Source of the DNA: Lysobacterales bacterium
GTDB taxonomy: Bacteria > Pseudomonadota > Gammaproteobacteria > Xanthomonadales > SZUA-36
NCBI GenBank assembly: GCA_014238945.1
Contig: JABAAB010000070.1
Span: 1 to 64,000 of the forward strand
DNA: 64,000 nt
Direction: 5' to 3'
The notes beneath the pieces are model-generated. The model saw only the letters and a program-made list of their open reading frames with translations. It did not search any database and was not told where the DNA came from. The first letter of the stretch is position 1, and each line of letters starts with the position of its first letter. The translations under genes were made by a program, and so were the position numbers. This document shows positions 12,483 to 22,913 of the stretch, piece after piece.

Positions 12483-13469
12483 ATGATGAATGTTATTGAA
12501 AACATGTTAAGACCCAGAGCGGTAGATGTTGACGAGATCAACCCCAACCACGCCCGAATCGCGTTGGAGCCACTGGAAAGAGGTTTCGGGCATACGTTAG
12601 GCAATGCCCTACGTCGAGTATTGCTGTCCTCAATTCCCGGATGCGCCATTGTAGAAGTTGCAATTGATGGAGTCCTGCACGAGTACACCGTTGTTGAAGG
12701 GCTTCAGGAAGATATTATTGAGGTGCTTTTGAATCTCAAGGGGATCGCCCTGCGTATGTTTGAGCGCGAAGAGGCCGTTCTGACCTTGAGTAAGCAAGGC
12801 TTGGGTCCGGTAACCGCTGGTGATATCCAGGTAGATCATGATGTCGAGGTAGTTAACCCCGATCACCTGATTTGTAATCTGACCAAGGACGGCAGCATCA
12901 ACATGCAGCTAAAGATCAAGCGTGGGGTTGGTTATCAGCCGGCCAGCCAGTTATTGGAAAGTGATGAGGAAAATCGTCCCATCGGCCGCTTGATGCTGGA
13001 TGCCTCATTTTGCCCTGTGAATCGTGTCTCCTACAGTGTTGAGGCCGCCCGTGTTGAACAGCGCACAGATTTGGACAAATTGATCCTCGATGTTGAAACC
13101 AATGGCACCATGGACTGCGAAGCCGCAGTCAAACTCGCAGCCAATATTCTGGCTGACCAGTTGGATGTATTTGTTGACTTCAAGGCACGTACAGAAATTG
13201 TGGAAGAAGAAAAATCCCTGGAAGTGGATCCCATTCTTTCACGTCCCATAGATGATCTTGAATTGACGGTTCGTTCGGCCAATTGCCTGAAGGCGGAAAG
13301 TATCCTGTACATCGGTGATTTGGTGCAAAAAACAGAGGTTGAATTGCTCAAAACGCCTAACCTGGGCAAGAAATCACTGACCGAAATCAAGGACGTACTC
13401 GCCCAGCATGAGTTGACCCTGGGTACCAAACTTGAAAACTGGCCACCGGCTGCATTGCTGGAAGCCTGA
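12483..13469 (+). CDS. rpoA: DNA-directed RNA polymerase subunit alpha
   Basis: ...[23 protein letters not shown]...[22 protein letters not shown] 12483 preferred over ORF start 12420. Confidence 0.97.
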   Translation: MMNVIENMLRPRAVDVDEINPNHARIALEPLERGFGHTLGNALRRVLLSSIPGCAIVEVAIDGVLHEYTVVEGLQEDIIEVLLNLKGIALRMFEREEAVLTLSKQGLGPVTAGDIQVDHDVEVVNPDHLICNLTKDGSINMQLKIKRGVGYQPASQLLESDEENRPIGRLMLDASFCPVNRVSYSVEAARVEQRTDLDKLILDVETNGTMDCEAAVKLAANILADQLDVFVDFKARTEIVEEEKSLEVDPILSRPIDDLELTVRSANCLKAESILYIGDLVQKTEVELLKTPNLGKKSLTEIKDVLAQHELTLGTKLENWPPAALLEA

Positions 13470-13509
13470 AAGTTTTGACATCTCAAAACATCAGAAATAG
13501 GAAATAGAC

Positions 13510-13896
13510 ATGCGTCATTTGAAATCAGGGCGTAAGCTGAATCGTAACAGCAGTCATAGGAAGGCAATGTTTCGCAACATGGCCAACTCGCTGTTTCACC
13601 ATGAAATAATCAAGACAACACTGCCCAAGGCGAAGGAACTTCGTCGAGTTGCGGAACCGCTTATCACGCTGGCTAAGAGTGACAGTGTTGCGCACCGTCG
13701 GCTGGCCTTTGACCGTTTGCGGGATAAAGAGACGGTTGGGAAGCTGTTCAGTAAACTGGGCCCACGCTATGTAGAGCGGCCGGGTGGCTATTTGCGTATC
13801 ATGAAATGCGGATACCGTAGCGGAGACAAAGCACCGATGGCTTATGTGGAACTGGTAGATCGCCCCCGCGCGGAAGACGAGTTCGAAGAAGAGTAA
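13510..13896 (+). CDS. rplQ: 50S ribosomal protein L17
   Basis: [25 protein letters not shown]. Confidence 0.98.
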   Translation: MRHLKSGRKLNRNSSHRKAMFRNMANSLFHHEIIKTTLPKAKELRRVAEPLITLAKSDSVAHRRLAFDRLRDKETVGKLFSKLGPRYVERPGGYLRIMKCGYRSGDKAPMAYVELVDRPRAEDEFEEE

Positions 13897-13917
13897 GCCT
13901 TAGCAATTTATCAATCG

Positions 13918-13944
13918 AAAAAGCCCGGTATTGCCGGGCTTTTT
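13918..13944. terminator. Bidirectional intrinsic terminator between convergent rplQ and feoB
   Basis: AAAAAGCCCGG-TATTG-CCGGGCTTTTT, 11-bp stem, 5-nt loop, T tracts on both strands. Confidence 0.93.
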
Positions 13945-16103
13945 CATGTAGAGACCAGACTACCGGTCTGGAATACAACCAAGGCTCCGATATAGCCGAT
14001 GCTCGTCATATAGGTCCATGCAAATATTGGCCAGCGCCAACTGTTGGTTTCCCTTCGTATGGTTGCAAGCGTCGCGGCGCATTGCAGACACCACGCATAG
14101 AATATGAGCAAACCCAGAACCATGGGTAAGGTAAAAATGGTCCTGCCATCAGGCCAGCGTGCCGCATTCAGCTTTTCCGCCAGACTTTGATCATCAGCTT
14201 CGGAGCCCACTGCATAGATGGTGCCCATCACCGCTACCACCACTTCGCGTGCTGGAAAGCCGGCAACTACGGCTGAAGAGACCCTCCAGTCCCATCCCAG
14301 GGGTACAAACACCGGCTCTATAACTTTGCCGATTCGACCAAGCCAGCTTTGTGACAATTGTGCTGCAGATTGCAGATTCTCCATTTGGGACGGCTCAGAA
14401 AGTTCAGATTGCACCACCGTAGCCCGGAATTCAACATTGTCCATTCGGGGAAAATAAGCCAGTACCCAGACAACCATCGCCGCTGCGAAAATGATGGTGC
14501 CGGCTCTCTTTATAAATATGCTGCCACGCTCCAGCAACTTGATCGCCACCGTCTGCAGGTTGGGTCGCCGAAACTCAGGTAATGCCAGTACAAAGCGGGG
14601 CTTGGGACCTTTTAGTGCGGATGATTTGAGTAACAGGGCGGTACCAAGTCCACCCAATATGCCCAGCACGTAGAGTCCAAACAGCACGATTCCCTGAAGA
14701 TTTAACCAGCCCATTGGGCGATCCGGAACAAATGCTGCGATCAAAAGAGCATAAATGGGCAGTCTTGCCGAGCAGGTCATAAATGGTGCGGCCATCATCG
14801 TGGCAATTCTGTCCTTGCGACTCGGTATAACCCGGGTTGCCATGATGGATGGCACGGCGCAGGCAAAACTTGACAGCATGGGGATTACGGACTGGCCAGA
14901 GAGGCCCACACTTCGCATGACCCTATCCATCAGGAAAGAAGTACGCGCAAGATAACCCGAATCTTCGAGGATGATAATAAACAAAAACAGGATCAGTATT
15001 TGGGGAAGAAAAATGATGACACTACCAACACCGGCAACAACCCCGTCGGCAAGGAAACTACTCAGAGCGTTGTGCCCCAGTTGCGCCACTATCCATGTAG
15101 CCAGTGCACCACTGGCATCATCAATGGCGTCCATCAATGGTATCGCCCAAGAGAAAACTGCCTGGAAAACAAGCAACAGGACAACAAAAAAAAGTAACGT
15201 GGCGGGCCAGGGACGATTTGTCCAACGTGCCAGCCTGACCCCCAATTTCAGGTAAAGGGGAACCTGCTCCTGGACTCCGGCTATGACCGATTTGATCCAA
15301 CGATAGCGCTGGCGTGTCTCGGCTGCCACCGGGTGCGCATCCTCAAATAATCGATGGCGGATATCGGCTACAATTTCTGAACCAAGTTGCTTGTCCAGTT
15401 GATCAACCAGCGTCTCCTGGGTTTGGAGTAGTGCCTGGATGACGTCTATCCGTTGCCAGTTTGCACCCAGTTGTTGCGACAATTGCTCTGCTGTCTCGCT
15501 CAGTTCCGGCCATGAAGCCGGAATCAAGGGTGGCTTCAGTTGGGTGATTTCGGTCAGGCCCTGTTTTAATTCATCCAGGCCGTGACCGCTGATGCTACTG
15601 ACCGGGTAAATGGGTATCCCGCCAAGCTTCTTTTCCAGGGCCCTGACATCAATATTGATGCCGGTCGCGGTAGCCGCATCGATCATGGTTAATGCAACCA
15701 TGGTGGGAAGCTGCAACTCCAGCAATTGTTCAAGCAGGTACAGACCGCGGTAGATGTGTGTCGCATCGATAACAACGAGCAGACTGGACGGCTTTTCAGT
15801 ACCGGACATCCGCCCCAGTATTACATCAACGGCAATACGTTCATCAGCGGAGTCTCCATCAAGACTGTAAATTCCTGGCAGGTCAATCAGGCTCAAGGCC
15901 TGATCGGGAAGCTGTAATGTACCCTGGTGTTTTTCTACCGTCACACCCGGGTAGTTTGCGGTTGTCTGACGCAGACCTGTCAGTCGGTTGAATAAAGTGC
16001 TTTTGCCGGCGTTGGGATTGCCTATGAGTGTAATGGTGGCTTTCGCCTTTTGCCTGATACCAATTTTGTTGACGGGTATGGTGACTTCTGGTTTGTCAGC
16101 CAC
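13944..16103 (-). CDS. feoB: Ferrous iron transport protein B (GTPase permease)
   Basis: 719 aa; G1 GNPNAGKSTLFN, NYPGVTVEK, multi-TM with Gate repeats. Confidence 0.97.
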   Translation of the reverse strand: MADKPEVTIPVNKIGIRQKAKATITLIGNPNAGKSTLFNRLTGLRQTTANYPGVTVEKHQGTLQLPDQALSLIDLPGIYSLDGDSADERIAVDVILGRMSGTEKPSSLLVVIDATHIYRGLYLLEQLLELQLPTMVALTMIDAATATGINIDVRALEKKLGGIPIYPVSSISGHGLDELKQGLTEITQLKPPLIPASWPELSETAEQLSQQLGANWQRIDVIQALLQTQETLVDQLDKQLGSEIVADIRHRLFEDAHPVAAETRQRYRWIKSVIAGVQEQVPLYLKLGVRLARWTNRPWPATLLFFVVLLLVFQAVFSWAIPLMDAIDDASGALATWIVAQLGHNALSSFLADGVVAGVGSVIIFLPQILILFLFIIILEDSGYLARTSFLMDRVMRSVGLSGQSVIPMLSSFACAVPSIMATRVIPSRKDRIATMMAAPFMTCSARLPIYALLIAAFVPDRPMGWLNLQGIVLFGLYVLGILGGLGTALLLKSSALKGPKPRFVLALPEFRRPNLQTVAIKLLERGSIFIKRAGTIIFAAAMVVWVLAYFPRMDNVEFRATVVQSELSEPSQMENLQSAAQLSQSWLGRIGKVIEPVFVPLGWDWRVSSAVVAGFPAREVVVAVMGTIYAVGSEADDQSLAEKLNAARWPDGRTIFTLPMVLGLLIFYAWCLQCAATLATIRRETNSWRWPIFAWTYMTSIGYIGALVVFQTGSLVST

Positions 16104-16332
16104 TTTTGGTCATCCGCGTGACCTTGAAGTGTCTGGCCTGTTCCTTTCGTACAGACACAGAGCTACCAAAGAAACCAACTTCAAGCGGGTCTCCGCCGAT
16201 CGCGCGGTTTTGCAGGTGAACGATTATATCCTCCACCATGCCCAGGATCATTAATCGGATGACGCCCGGGTCGCTGGTGTCAATACTTTCCAGCTTTGCA
16301 ATGTCACCCGGTACCAAGTCTGCCAGTGTCAT
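16096..16332 (-). CDS. feoA: Ferrous iron transport protein A (SH3-like)
   Basis: 78 aa, overlaps feoB start by 8 bp, FeoA-like LADLVPGDIAKLESI...IRLMILGM. Confidence 0.85.
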   Translation of the reverse strand: MTLADLVPGDIAKLESIDTSDPGVIRLMILGMVEDIIVHLQNRAIGGDPLEVGFFGSSVSVRKEQARHFKVTRMTKSG

Positions 16333-16351
16333 AGACGTCCCTAATAATGCA

Positions 16352-16370
16352 AATGAGATTGATTCTCATT
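16352..16370. promoter_or_regulatory. Putative Fur box upstream of feoA
   Basis: AATGAGATTGATTCTCATT; 7-bp perfect outer arms; core TGAGATTGATTCTCA agrees at 11 of 14 informative positions with TGATAATnATTATCA; 20 bp upstream of feoA start. Confidence 0.75.
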
Positions 16371-16468
16371 AACTGTTGTTGCATTGTAATGCATCTTCGA
16401 GGTCAAAACACCTAACCTGGATCAACTAAATGCGAATTAGTTGAAACGATTCAGATCAGAATGGGGGT

Positions 16469-17710
16469 TTAACGTACTTCGGTGGAACCATTGAAAGATT
16501 TCAACCAATTACCTGACTTGATCACTGCGCTACAGGCGTTGGGCTTAAAATGGTAAAGCCAATGGTTGAGGGTAGGCGAATCAATGATACAGATATCGGC
16601 ATCAAAGCCGGGTAGCAAGGACCCGATTTGTTGCTCGGCCGCAATTGCCCGTGCAGCCACCGTTGTGGCACCCATCAAAACTTCCTGAGGGGTCATTCGC
16701 TGATTAAGGCAGGCCAGTGTCATTGCCAGTGGCAGATGGAAACTGGGTGCTGAGCCTGGATTGAAATCGGTGGCTACAGCTACCCTGACACCCGCATTGA
16801 GCATTTCACGGGCGGAAAGGTATGGTTCATTCAGATACAAAGAAGCCAACGGCAGACTGACCGCCACTGTTCCTGCCCGGGACATTGCCCGGATGCCTTC
16901 TTCACTCGCGTATTCCAGGTGTTCGGCAGACACCGCACCCAATTCCGCCGCCAACTCCGCACCTCCACCATGGCTGAGTTGGTCCGCATGAATCTTTAAC
17001 CCCAATCCGGATTTTTTTGCGCTGGCAAGAATTTCCCGGGCCTCGTCAATGCTGAATGCACCTTCTTCAACAAATACATCGCAGAATTTGGCCAGTTTTC
17101 GGTCGCTGACTGCAGGAATCAGCACGTCACACAAAAGGTTAATATAGTCGCGGCGGCGGGTTAAATATTCTGCTGGAACCATGTGAGCGCCAAGAAATGT
17201 CGGTACCAGAGTAATGGCCTGGCACCGATTCAGGTTTTGGTAGACTTCGAGTTGCTTCAGTTCGGTAGCCGGTTCAAGTCCATAACCTGACTTACATTCG
17301 AGCGTGGTGACACCCAGGTCCAGAATGCCCTGAAGTGCCAGCAGGGCTTTTGCCTGTAAGCGCTCACGGGACGCTGTGCGAGTGGTGTTCACAGTGTTGG
17401 CAATACCCCCGCCTTGCGCGGCAATGTCCTGATAACTCCTACCCCTCAGACGCATTTCAAACTCATCACCGCGCCAGCCACCAAAACACAGATGGGTATG
17501 ACAATCTATGAGGCCAGGAATGACCAGGGATTGCATGCAGTCTACTGATACACCAGTTGCAAATTGGTCCGGCAATTGTGATTCGCTTCCCACCCAAACA
17601 ATTCGGTCGTCCTCATATACCAGTGCGGCATTATCGATCAAACCTGCATCATTTTGTTCGCCGTCTGCCGGGCAGGTGGCCATCTGGGAAATATTTCGTA
17701 ATATGGTCAC
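16469..17710 (-). CDS. hutI: Imidazolonepropionase (GTG start)
   Basis: 413 aa, VDCHTHLCFGGWRGDEFEMRLRGRSYQDIAAQGGGI. Confidence 0.96.
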   Translation of the reverse strand: MTILRNISQMATCPADGEQNDAGLIDNAALVYEDDRIVWVGSESQLPDQFATGVSVDCMQSLVIPGLIDCHTHLCFGGWRGDEFEMRLRGRSYQDIAAQGGGIANTVNTTRTASRERLQAKALLALQGILDLGVTTLECKSGYGLEPATELKQLEVYQNLNRCQAITLVPTFLGAHMVPAEYLTRRRDYINLLCDVLIPAVSDRKLAKFCDVFVEEGAFSIDEAREILASAKKSGLGLKIHADQLSHGGGAELAAELGAVSAEHLEYASEEGIRAMSRAGTVAVSLPLASLYLNEPYLSAREMLNAGVRVAVATDFNPGSAPSFHLPLAMTLACLNQRMTPQEVLMGATTVAARAIAAEQQIGSLLPGFDADICIIDSPTLNHWLYHFKPNACSAVIKSGNWLKSFNGSTEVR

Positions 17711-17739
17711 TGGTGCACAATCATCGTGATCATTGAATA

Positions 17740-19266
17740 CTAGTTGAGCGGTCCCAGTTCATTTTCGACAGAGTGGAGCAAAGCACCACTACGCAAAAGT
17801 TCCGCACATCTGTCCAGGTCATTTTTGACTTCGTAATCTGCCTCAGCATGAGTGATTTCATTGCGCAAAGCCCGGTGGGTGAGCGACACACCATAACCCG
17901 GAGCGTGGGTATCGCGGAAATCGAGTGCCTGCGCTGAGGTGAGTAGTTCAACTGCCAGAACCCTTTCCACGTTGCGTAATACGCCCAGCAGTTTGAATGC
18001 ACTGATGGAGCCCATGCTCACGTGGTCTTCCTGACCCAGACTGGTGGGGATCGAATCCACACTGGCAGGATGACAGAGCACCTTGTTTTCAGACACCAAT
18101 GCAGCCGCGGTATATTGGGGTATCATGAATCCGGAATTGACACCCGTATCCTTCATCAGCAGTTTGGGCAAACCATCATGCCCTTCAAGCAACAAATAAG
18201 TTCGCCGTTCTGAAATACTTGCCAACTCGGCCAGTGCAATGGCAGCAAAATCCAGGGCTAATGCAAGTGGCTGTCCATGAAAGTTCCCACCCGAAAGTAT
18301 GTCAGCTTCTGGAAATACCAGTGGATTATCTGTTACCGAGTTCAGTTCCTCCTCAATGGTATTTCGCGCGAAATCCAGTGCGTCGCGGCTGGCTCCGTGG
18401 ACCTGCGGGACACATCTGAGGCTATAGGGGTCCTGGACCTTGCCGCAATCACGGTGCGACTCCAGAATCTCGCTTCCCTCGAGTAACTTGCGAATATTGG
18501 ATGCGACAAGCCGCTGGCCCCGATGAGGTCTGACCCGGTGTATCCTGGCATCGAATGGTGCAGCACTGCCTCGTAGTGCTTCAAGACTCATGGCGGCAAG
18601 CAAGTCAGCTTCACGTTCAAGAATCATAGTCCGTTCAAGTACAAAAGCACCGTAAGCAGCCATCATCTGGGTGCCATTGATCAATGCCAATCCGTCTTTT
18701 GCCTGTAGCATGATCGGTTTAATTCCAAGCCGACGCAGTACCGGGGCTGTCGTCACCTTACTCTTGGTGGGCATATCCCAGACTTCACCCCTGCCTATCA
18801 ATGGCAGACACAGATGGGCCAGGGGTGCGAGGTCGCCCGAGGCACCAACACTGCCACGACTGGGAACCCACGGTACAATATTATGCTCTTCGAGCAACAG
18901 TAGTTGGCAAAATGTTGCTTTTGAAACCCCCGAATAACCCAGGCTCAGAGAGTGGATTTTAAGTTGCAACATCAACCGGGAGATTTCCATTGGAACCGGA
19001 TCACCGACACCGCAGGCGTGGCTAAGTAAAATGTTCTGCTGCAATGTGGTCAGTTCTTCATTGGAAATACGTTTGTTTGCCAGCACCCCAAAACCGGTGT
19101 TGATACCGTAATGTGCGTCCCCATCCAGCAATGCCTTATCCACGATTTTCCGGGACTGGATTACAGCATCATGGTTTTGTCTCAATTGCAGCATGCTGGC
19201 GTCAAGATCACCATACAGATGCGCCAGTCTGATCACCGGTGTGGTCACGGGACTACCGGGCAGCAT
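17740..19266 (-). CDS. hutH: Histidine ammonia-lyase
   Basis: MIO-forming ASG in [14 protein letters not shown]; 508 aa. Confidence 0.97.
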   Translation of the reverse strand: MLPGSPVTTPVIRLAHLYGDLDASMLQLRQNHDAVIQSRKIVDKALLDGDAHYGINTGFGVLANKRISNEELTTLQQNILLSHACGVGDPVPMEISRLMLQLKIHSLSLGYSGVSKATFCQLLLLEEHNIVPWVPSRGSVGASGDLAPLAHLCLPLIGRGEVWDMPTKSKVTTAPVLRRLGIKPIMLQAKDGLALINGTQMMAAYGAFVLERTMILEREADLLAAMSLEALRGSAAPFDARIHRVRPHRGQRLVASNIRKLLEGSEILESHRDCGKVQDPYSLRCVPQVHGASRDALDFARNTIEEELNSVTDNPLVFPEADILSGGNFHGQPLALALDFAAIALAELASISERRTYLLLEGHDGLPKLLMKDTGVNSGFMIPQYTAAALVSENKVLCHPASVDSIPTSLGQEDHVSMGSISAFKLLGVLRNVERVLAVELLTSAQALDFRDTHAPGYGVSLTHRALRNEITHAEADYEVKNDLDRCAELLRSGALLHSVENELGPLN

Positions 19267-20914
19267 TGATCATAGGTAAATCAACGCCCCGTTCATTGGC
19301 CATATCAATAGCATCCTGATAACCCGCATCGGCATGCCGCATGACACCGGTACCTGGATCAGCTGTTAACACGCGTTGTAATCGCCGGTCTGCGGTCTCT
19401 GTTCCATCGGCAACACAGACCATACCCGCGTGCTGGGAGTATCCAATGCCGACACCGCCGCCGTGGTGGATGGATACCCAACTCGCACCACAAGCGGTGT
19501 TCAACATTGCGTTGAGTAACGGCCAGTCGGCAATGGCGTCAGAGCCGTCCTGCATGGCCTCGGTTTCCCGGTTGGGAGAGGCCACCGAACCCGTATCGAG
19601 ATGATCACGCCCGATCACTATGGGAGCCTTGACCTTACCTTCCCGCACCAGTTGATTGAACCGGAGCGCCGCCTTTGCACGCTCTCCGTATTCGAGCCAA
19701 CAAATCCTGGCCGGCAAACCCTGGAAATGAATCAGTTCCTGCGCTTTTTCAATCCACCGGCGCAGGGCCAGTTTTTCAGGGAACAGTTCGAGAATTGCTT
19801 CATCCGTTACCTGTATATCACCGGGGTCACCCGACAGCGCAGCCCAACGGAACGGGCCCGCCCCACGACAAAATAATGGACGTATATAGGCTGGAACAAA
19901 ACCTGGGAAATCAAATGCTTCTGGCATGTTTCTGTGATCTGAAACCTGTCCTCGAAGATTATTTCCGTAGTCGAAACAGATGGCACCACGCGATTTCAAC
20001 TCCAGAATTGCCTTTACATGCTGCACCATGGAGTCCAACACCCTGTCATCGTATTGTCTAGGGTCGGTGGTTCTCAGTTCAGTTGCTTGCTCCAGTGAGT
20101 ATCCTGCGGGAATGTATCCCTCACGAAGATCATGTGCAGAGGTCTGGTCGGTAATGATGTCAGGAACGAAATCTCGTCGAACCAGTTCCGGCAGGACTTC
20201 AGCTATATTGCCAAGCAGACCAACAGACACCGGTTCCGTGGAATTTTCAATAATCTCCAGTGCTTCATCAAGACTGTCGGTCATTCGGTCGCAATAACCG
20301 GTTTCAACCCGTCTCTGGATTCTCCATGGATCCACTTCTACGGCCAGGCAATTTCCATCGTTCATGGTACATGCCAATGGCTGGGCACCACCCATGCCAC
20401 CAAGACCTGCCGTAACCGTCAATTTTCCCTTCAGGCTGCCTTCAAAGTGCTGGCGCGCGCATTCGGCAAAGGTTTCATAGGTACCTTGCACAATACCCTG
20501 GGAACCAATGTAGATCCATGATCCTGCGGTCATCTGGCCGTACATGGTCAGGCCCTTGCTTTCGAGATCACGGAAAACGTCCCAGTTTCCCCAACGGGGC
20601 ACCAGGTTGGAATTGGCGATCAATACCCGGGGCGCTTCCTCGTGGGAGGTGAATACACCGACGGGCTTGCCACTTTGAACCAATAGTGTCTCATTGTTTT
20701 CAAGACGTTGAAGTGTGGCCAGAATCTGATCCAGGCATTCCCGGTTACGTGCGGCCTTGCCAGTCCCCCCATAGACAATCAATTCTTCCGGTTTTTCTGC
20801 AACATCGGGGTCCAGGTTGTTTAACAGCATTCGCAATGCCGCTTCCTGATGCCAACCTTTACAACTTATTTTTGTACCGGTTGGTGTCTTTAATTGTGCA
20901 ATTTTTACCTTCAT
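19253..20914 (-). CDS. hutU: Urocanate hydratase
   Basis: 553 aa, ...GGTGKAARN...[14 protein letters not shown]; 14 bp overlap with hutH. Confidence 0.97.
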   Translation of the reverse strand: MKVKIAQLKTPTGTKISCKGWHQEAALRMLLNNLDPDVAEKPEELIVYGGTGKAARNRECLDQILATLQRLENNETLLVQSGKPVGVFTSHEEAPRVLIANSNLVPRWGNWDVFRDLESKGLTMYGQMTAGSWIYIGSQGIVQGTYETFAECARQHFEGSLKGKLTVTAGLGGMGGAQPLACTMNDGNCLAVEVDPWRIQRRVETGYCDRMTDSLDEALEIIENSTEPVSVGLLGNIAEVLPELVRRDFVPDIITDQTSAHDLREGYIPAGYSLEQATELRTTDPRQYDDRVLDSMVQHVKAILELKSRGAICFDYGNNLRGQVSDHRNMPEAFDFPGFVPAYIRPLFCRGAGPFRWAALSGDPGDIQVTDEAILELFPEKLALRRWIEKAQELIHFQGLPARICWLEYGERAKAALRFNQLVREGKVKAPIVIGRDHLDTGSVASPNRETEAMQDGSDAIADWPLLNAMLNTACGASWVSIHHGGGVGIGYSQHAGMVCVADGTETADRRLQRVLTADPGTGVMRHADAGYQDAIDMANERGVDLPMINAAR

Positions 20915-21006
20915 TACTGTACAGTCACTACCCTGAAAAGAATTGTTGGAATTATAACAGTGAAATCAGACTTAACTGTTGGATTTGCTGTGTTGCCGGA
21001 AGGATA

Positions 21007-21507
21007 ATGCTGAACAAAATTACCTTGAGAATGTGGAACCTGATAGTCGTAGTCTGCTGTGCATCACTGTTGGGTTACGCTTATTACACCCAGTATGTGG
21101 AATTCCTGGATCCTTGTCCATTGTGCATTTTTCAACGTGTGGCATTTTTATGGATGGCTGTGTTTGCGTTACTGGCTGCAATTCATAATCCGGTACACAA
21201 AGGCAGACTAATTTATGCCTGGTTACTGGTACTTGGAGCCATTTTTGGAACGGCAATAGCCGGACGACACGTTTGGCTGCAAAGCCTGCCGCCCGGTGAT
21301 GTACCGGAGTGTGGCCCGGGGCTTAATTATATGTTGGACAATTTTCCGTTGACGGATGTTTTGTCTTCCGTGCTCAGGGGTTCCGGCAGTTGTGCTGAAC
21401 TCCAGTGGTCTTTCCTGGGATTGAGTATGCCAATGTGGACATTGATGTGGTATCTCGGACTTGGGTTAATGACCCTTTGGATTGTGTATCGGACGGCGAA
21501 ACGGTGA
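21007..21507 (+). CDS. dsbB: Disulfide bond formation protein B
   Basis: 166 aa; FLDPCPLCIFQR and AGRHVWLQSLPPGDVPECGP motifs; ATG 21007 rather than ORF start 20686. Confidence 0.93.
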   Translation: MLNKITLRMWNLIVVVCCASLLGYAYYTQYVEFLDPCPLCIFQRVAFLWMAVFALLAAIHNPVHKGRLIYAWLLVLGAIFGTAIAGRHVWLQSLPPGDVPECGPGLNYMLDNFPLTDVLSSVLRGSGSCAELQWSFLGLSMPMWTLMWYLGLGLMTLWIVYRTAKR

Positions 21508-21520
21508 GGTGTAATAATTT

Positions 21521-22912
21521 ATGAACTCCATAAGTGATCAGCAGGTACAGCAATTGGACGAAGAACCTGGAAAAGAAGGGTGGCAGCCTTCTTCGTGGCA
21601 ATCCCGCAAGGCGAAACAACAGGCGAACTATCCGGATCAATCTGCATTACAAAGTGTGCTGGACGAATTGTCGGACCTGCCTCCGCTGGTAACTTCCTGG
21701 GAAATCCTTTCACTGAAAGAGCAGATCGCCCAGGCACAAGAGGGCAACCGGTTTTTTCTGCAGGGTGGCGATTGCGCTGAAAACTTCAAAGAGTGTAACT
21801 CCGAAGTGATAACCAACCGGTTGAAAGTATTGTTGCAAATGAGTCTGGCGCTGACCCATGGTCTTCAAAAACCGGTGGTCAGGGTCGGTCGTTTCGCTGG
21901 TCAATATGCCAAGCCCCGTTCCTCAGACGTCGAGACCCGTGATGGTGTGACTTTGCCCAGCTATCGTGGTGACCTGGTGAACTCGGTCGAGTTTACGCCT
22001 CAGGCAAGGGAGCCGGATCCGAGGCGTCTCATTCACGGGCATGCCAGTTCATCCATGACCATGAATTTCGTCCGGGCCCTTGTGGATGGGGGCTTTGCCG
22101 ACCTGCACCATCCAGAGTACTGGAATCTGAGTTGGGTTCAACATTCACCACTGGCCGATGAATTCCAGCGTCTGGCAGACAGTCTCGGCCGGGCTGTAAA
22201 TTTCATGGAGACCATATCAGGTCGCAGGGCGGGGGTATTGAAGAGGGTGGATTTCTACACCTCACACGAAGCTTTGCATCTGCATTACGAGCAGGCACTG
22301 ACCCGCAAAGTACCACGTCAGAAGGGGTGGTTTTGCCTGACGACACACTTTCCTTGGATAGGCATGCGCACTGCCGATCTTGATGGTGCACATGTCGAAT
22401 ATTTCAGAGGTCTACGTAATCCGATCGGTATAAAGGTCGGACCGACTGTTGATGCCGGAATGCTTGCAGGGCTATTGAAAATACTCAACCCCGAATCCGA
22501 ACCGGGACGAATTGTTCTGATACACAGAATGGGTGTTTCATCCATAGAATCCCGGCTACCGCCGTTGATCAAAGCAGTACAGGACATGGGTTCCCCGGTC
22601 TTGTGGGTATGTGATCCAATGCATGGCAATACGGAAACAACCAGTTCGGGAATCAAGACCCGTCGATTCCGGAATATCATGAATGAGACGGAGACTGCGA
22701 TCGAACTTCACCATCAGTTTGGGTCACACCTGGGTGGCACCCATCTTGAGTTGACTGGCGAAGACGTCACTGAGTGCACAGGTGGAGCAAGAAACCTGAA
22801 CGAAGCGGATCTCAAACGTGCATATAAATCGATTGTTGACCCCCGGCTCAATTATGAGCAGGCTCTGGAACTGGCCATGCTAATCGTTAGCAAATTCGAG
22901 AAGTTGAATTGA
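21521..22912 (+). CDS. Class II (plant-type) 3-deoxy-7-phosphoheptulonate synthase
   Basis: 463 aa; WQPSSWQSRKAKQQANY, FFLQGGDCAENF, KVGPTVDAG, VCDPMHGNTETT. Confidence 0.95.
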   Translation: MNSISDQQVQQLDEEPGKEGWQPSSWQSRKAKQQANYPDQSALQSVLDELSDLPPLVTSWEILSLKEQIAQAQEGNRFFLQGGDCAENFKECNSEVITNRLKVLLQMSLALTHGLQKPVVRVGRFAGQYAKPRSSDVETRDGVTLPSYRGDLVNSVEFTPQAREPDPRRLIHGHASSSMTMNFVRALVDGGFADLHHPEYWNLSWVQHSPLADEFQRLADSLGRAVNFMETISGRRAGVLKRVDFYTSHEALHLHYEQALTRKVPRQKGWFCLTTHFPWIGMRTADLDGAHVEYFRGLRNPIGIKVGPTVDAGMLAGLLKILNPESEPGRIVLIHRMGVSSIESRLPPLIKAVQDMGSPVLWVCDPMHGNTETTSSGIKTRRFRNIMNETETAIELHHQFGSHLGGTHLELTGEDVTECTGGARNLNEADLKRAYKSIVDPRLNYEQALELAMLIVSKFEKLN

Positions 22913-22913
22913 C

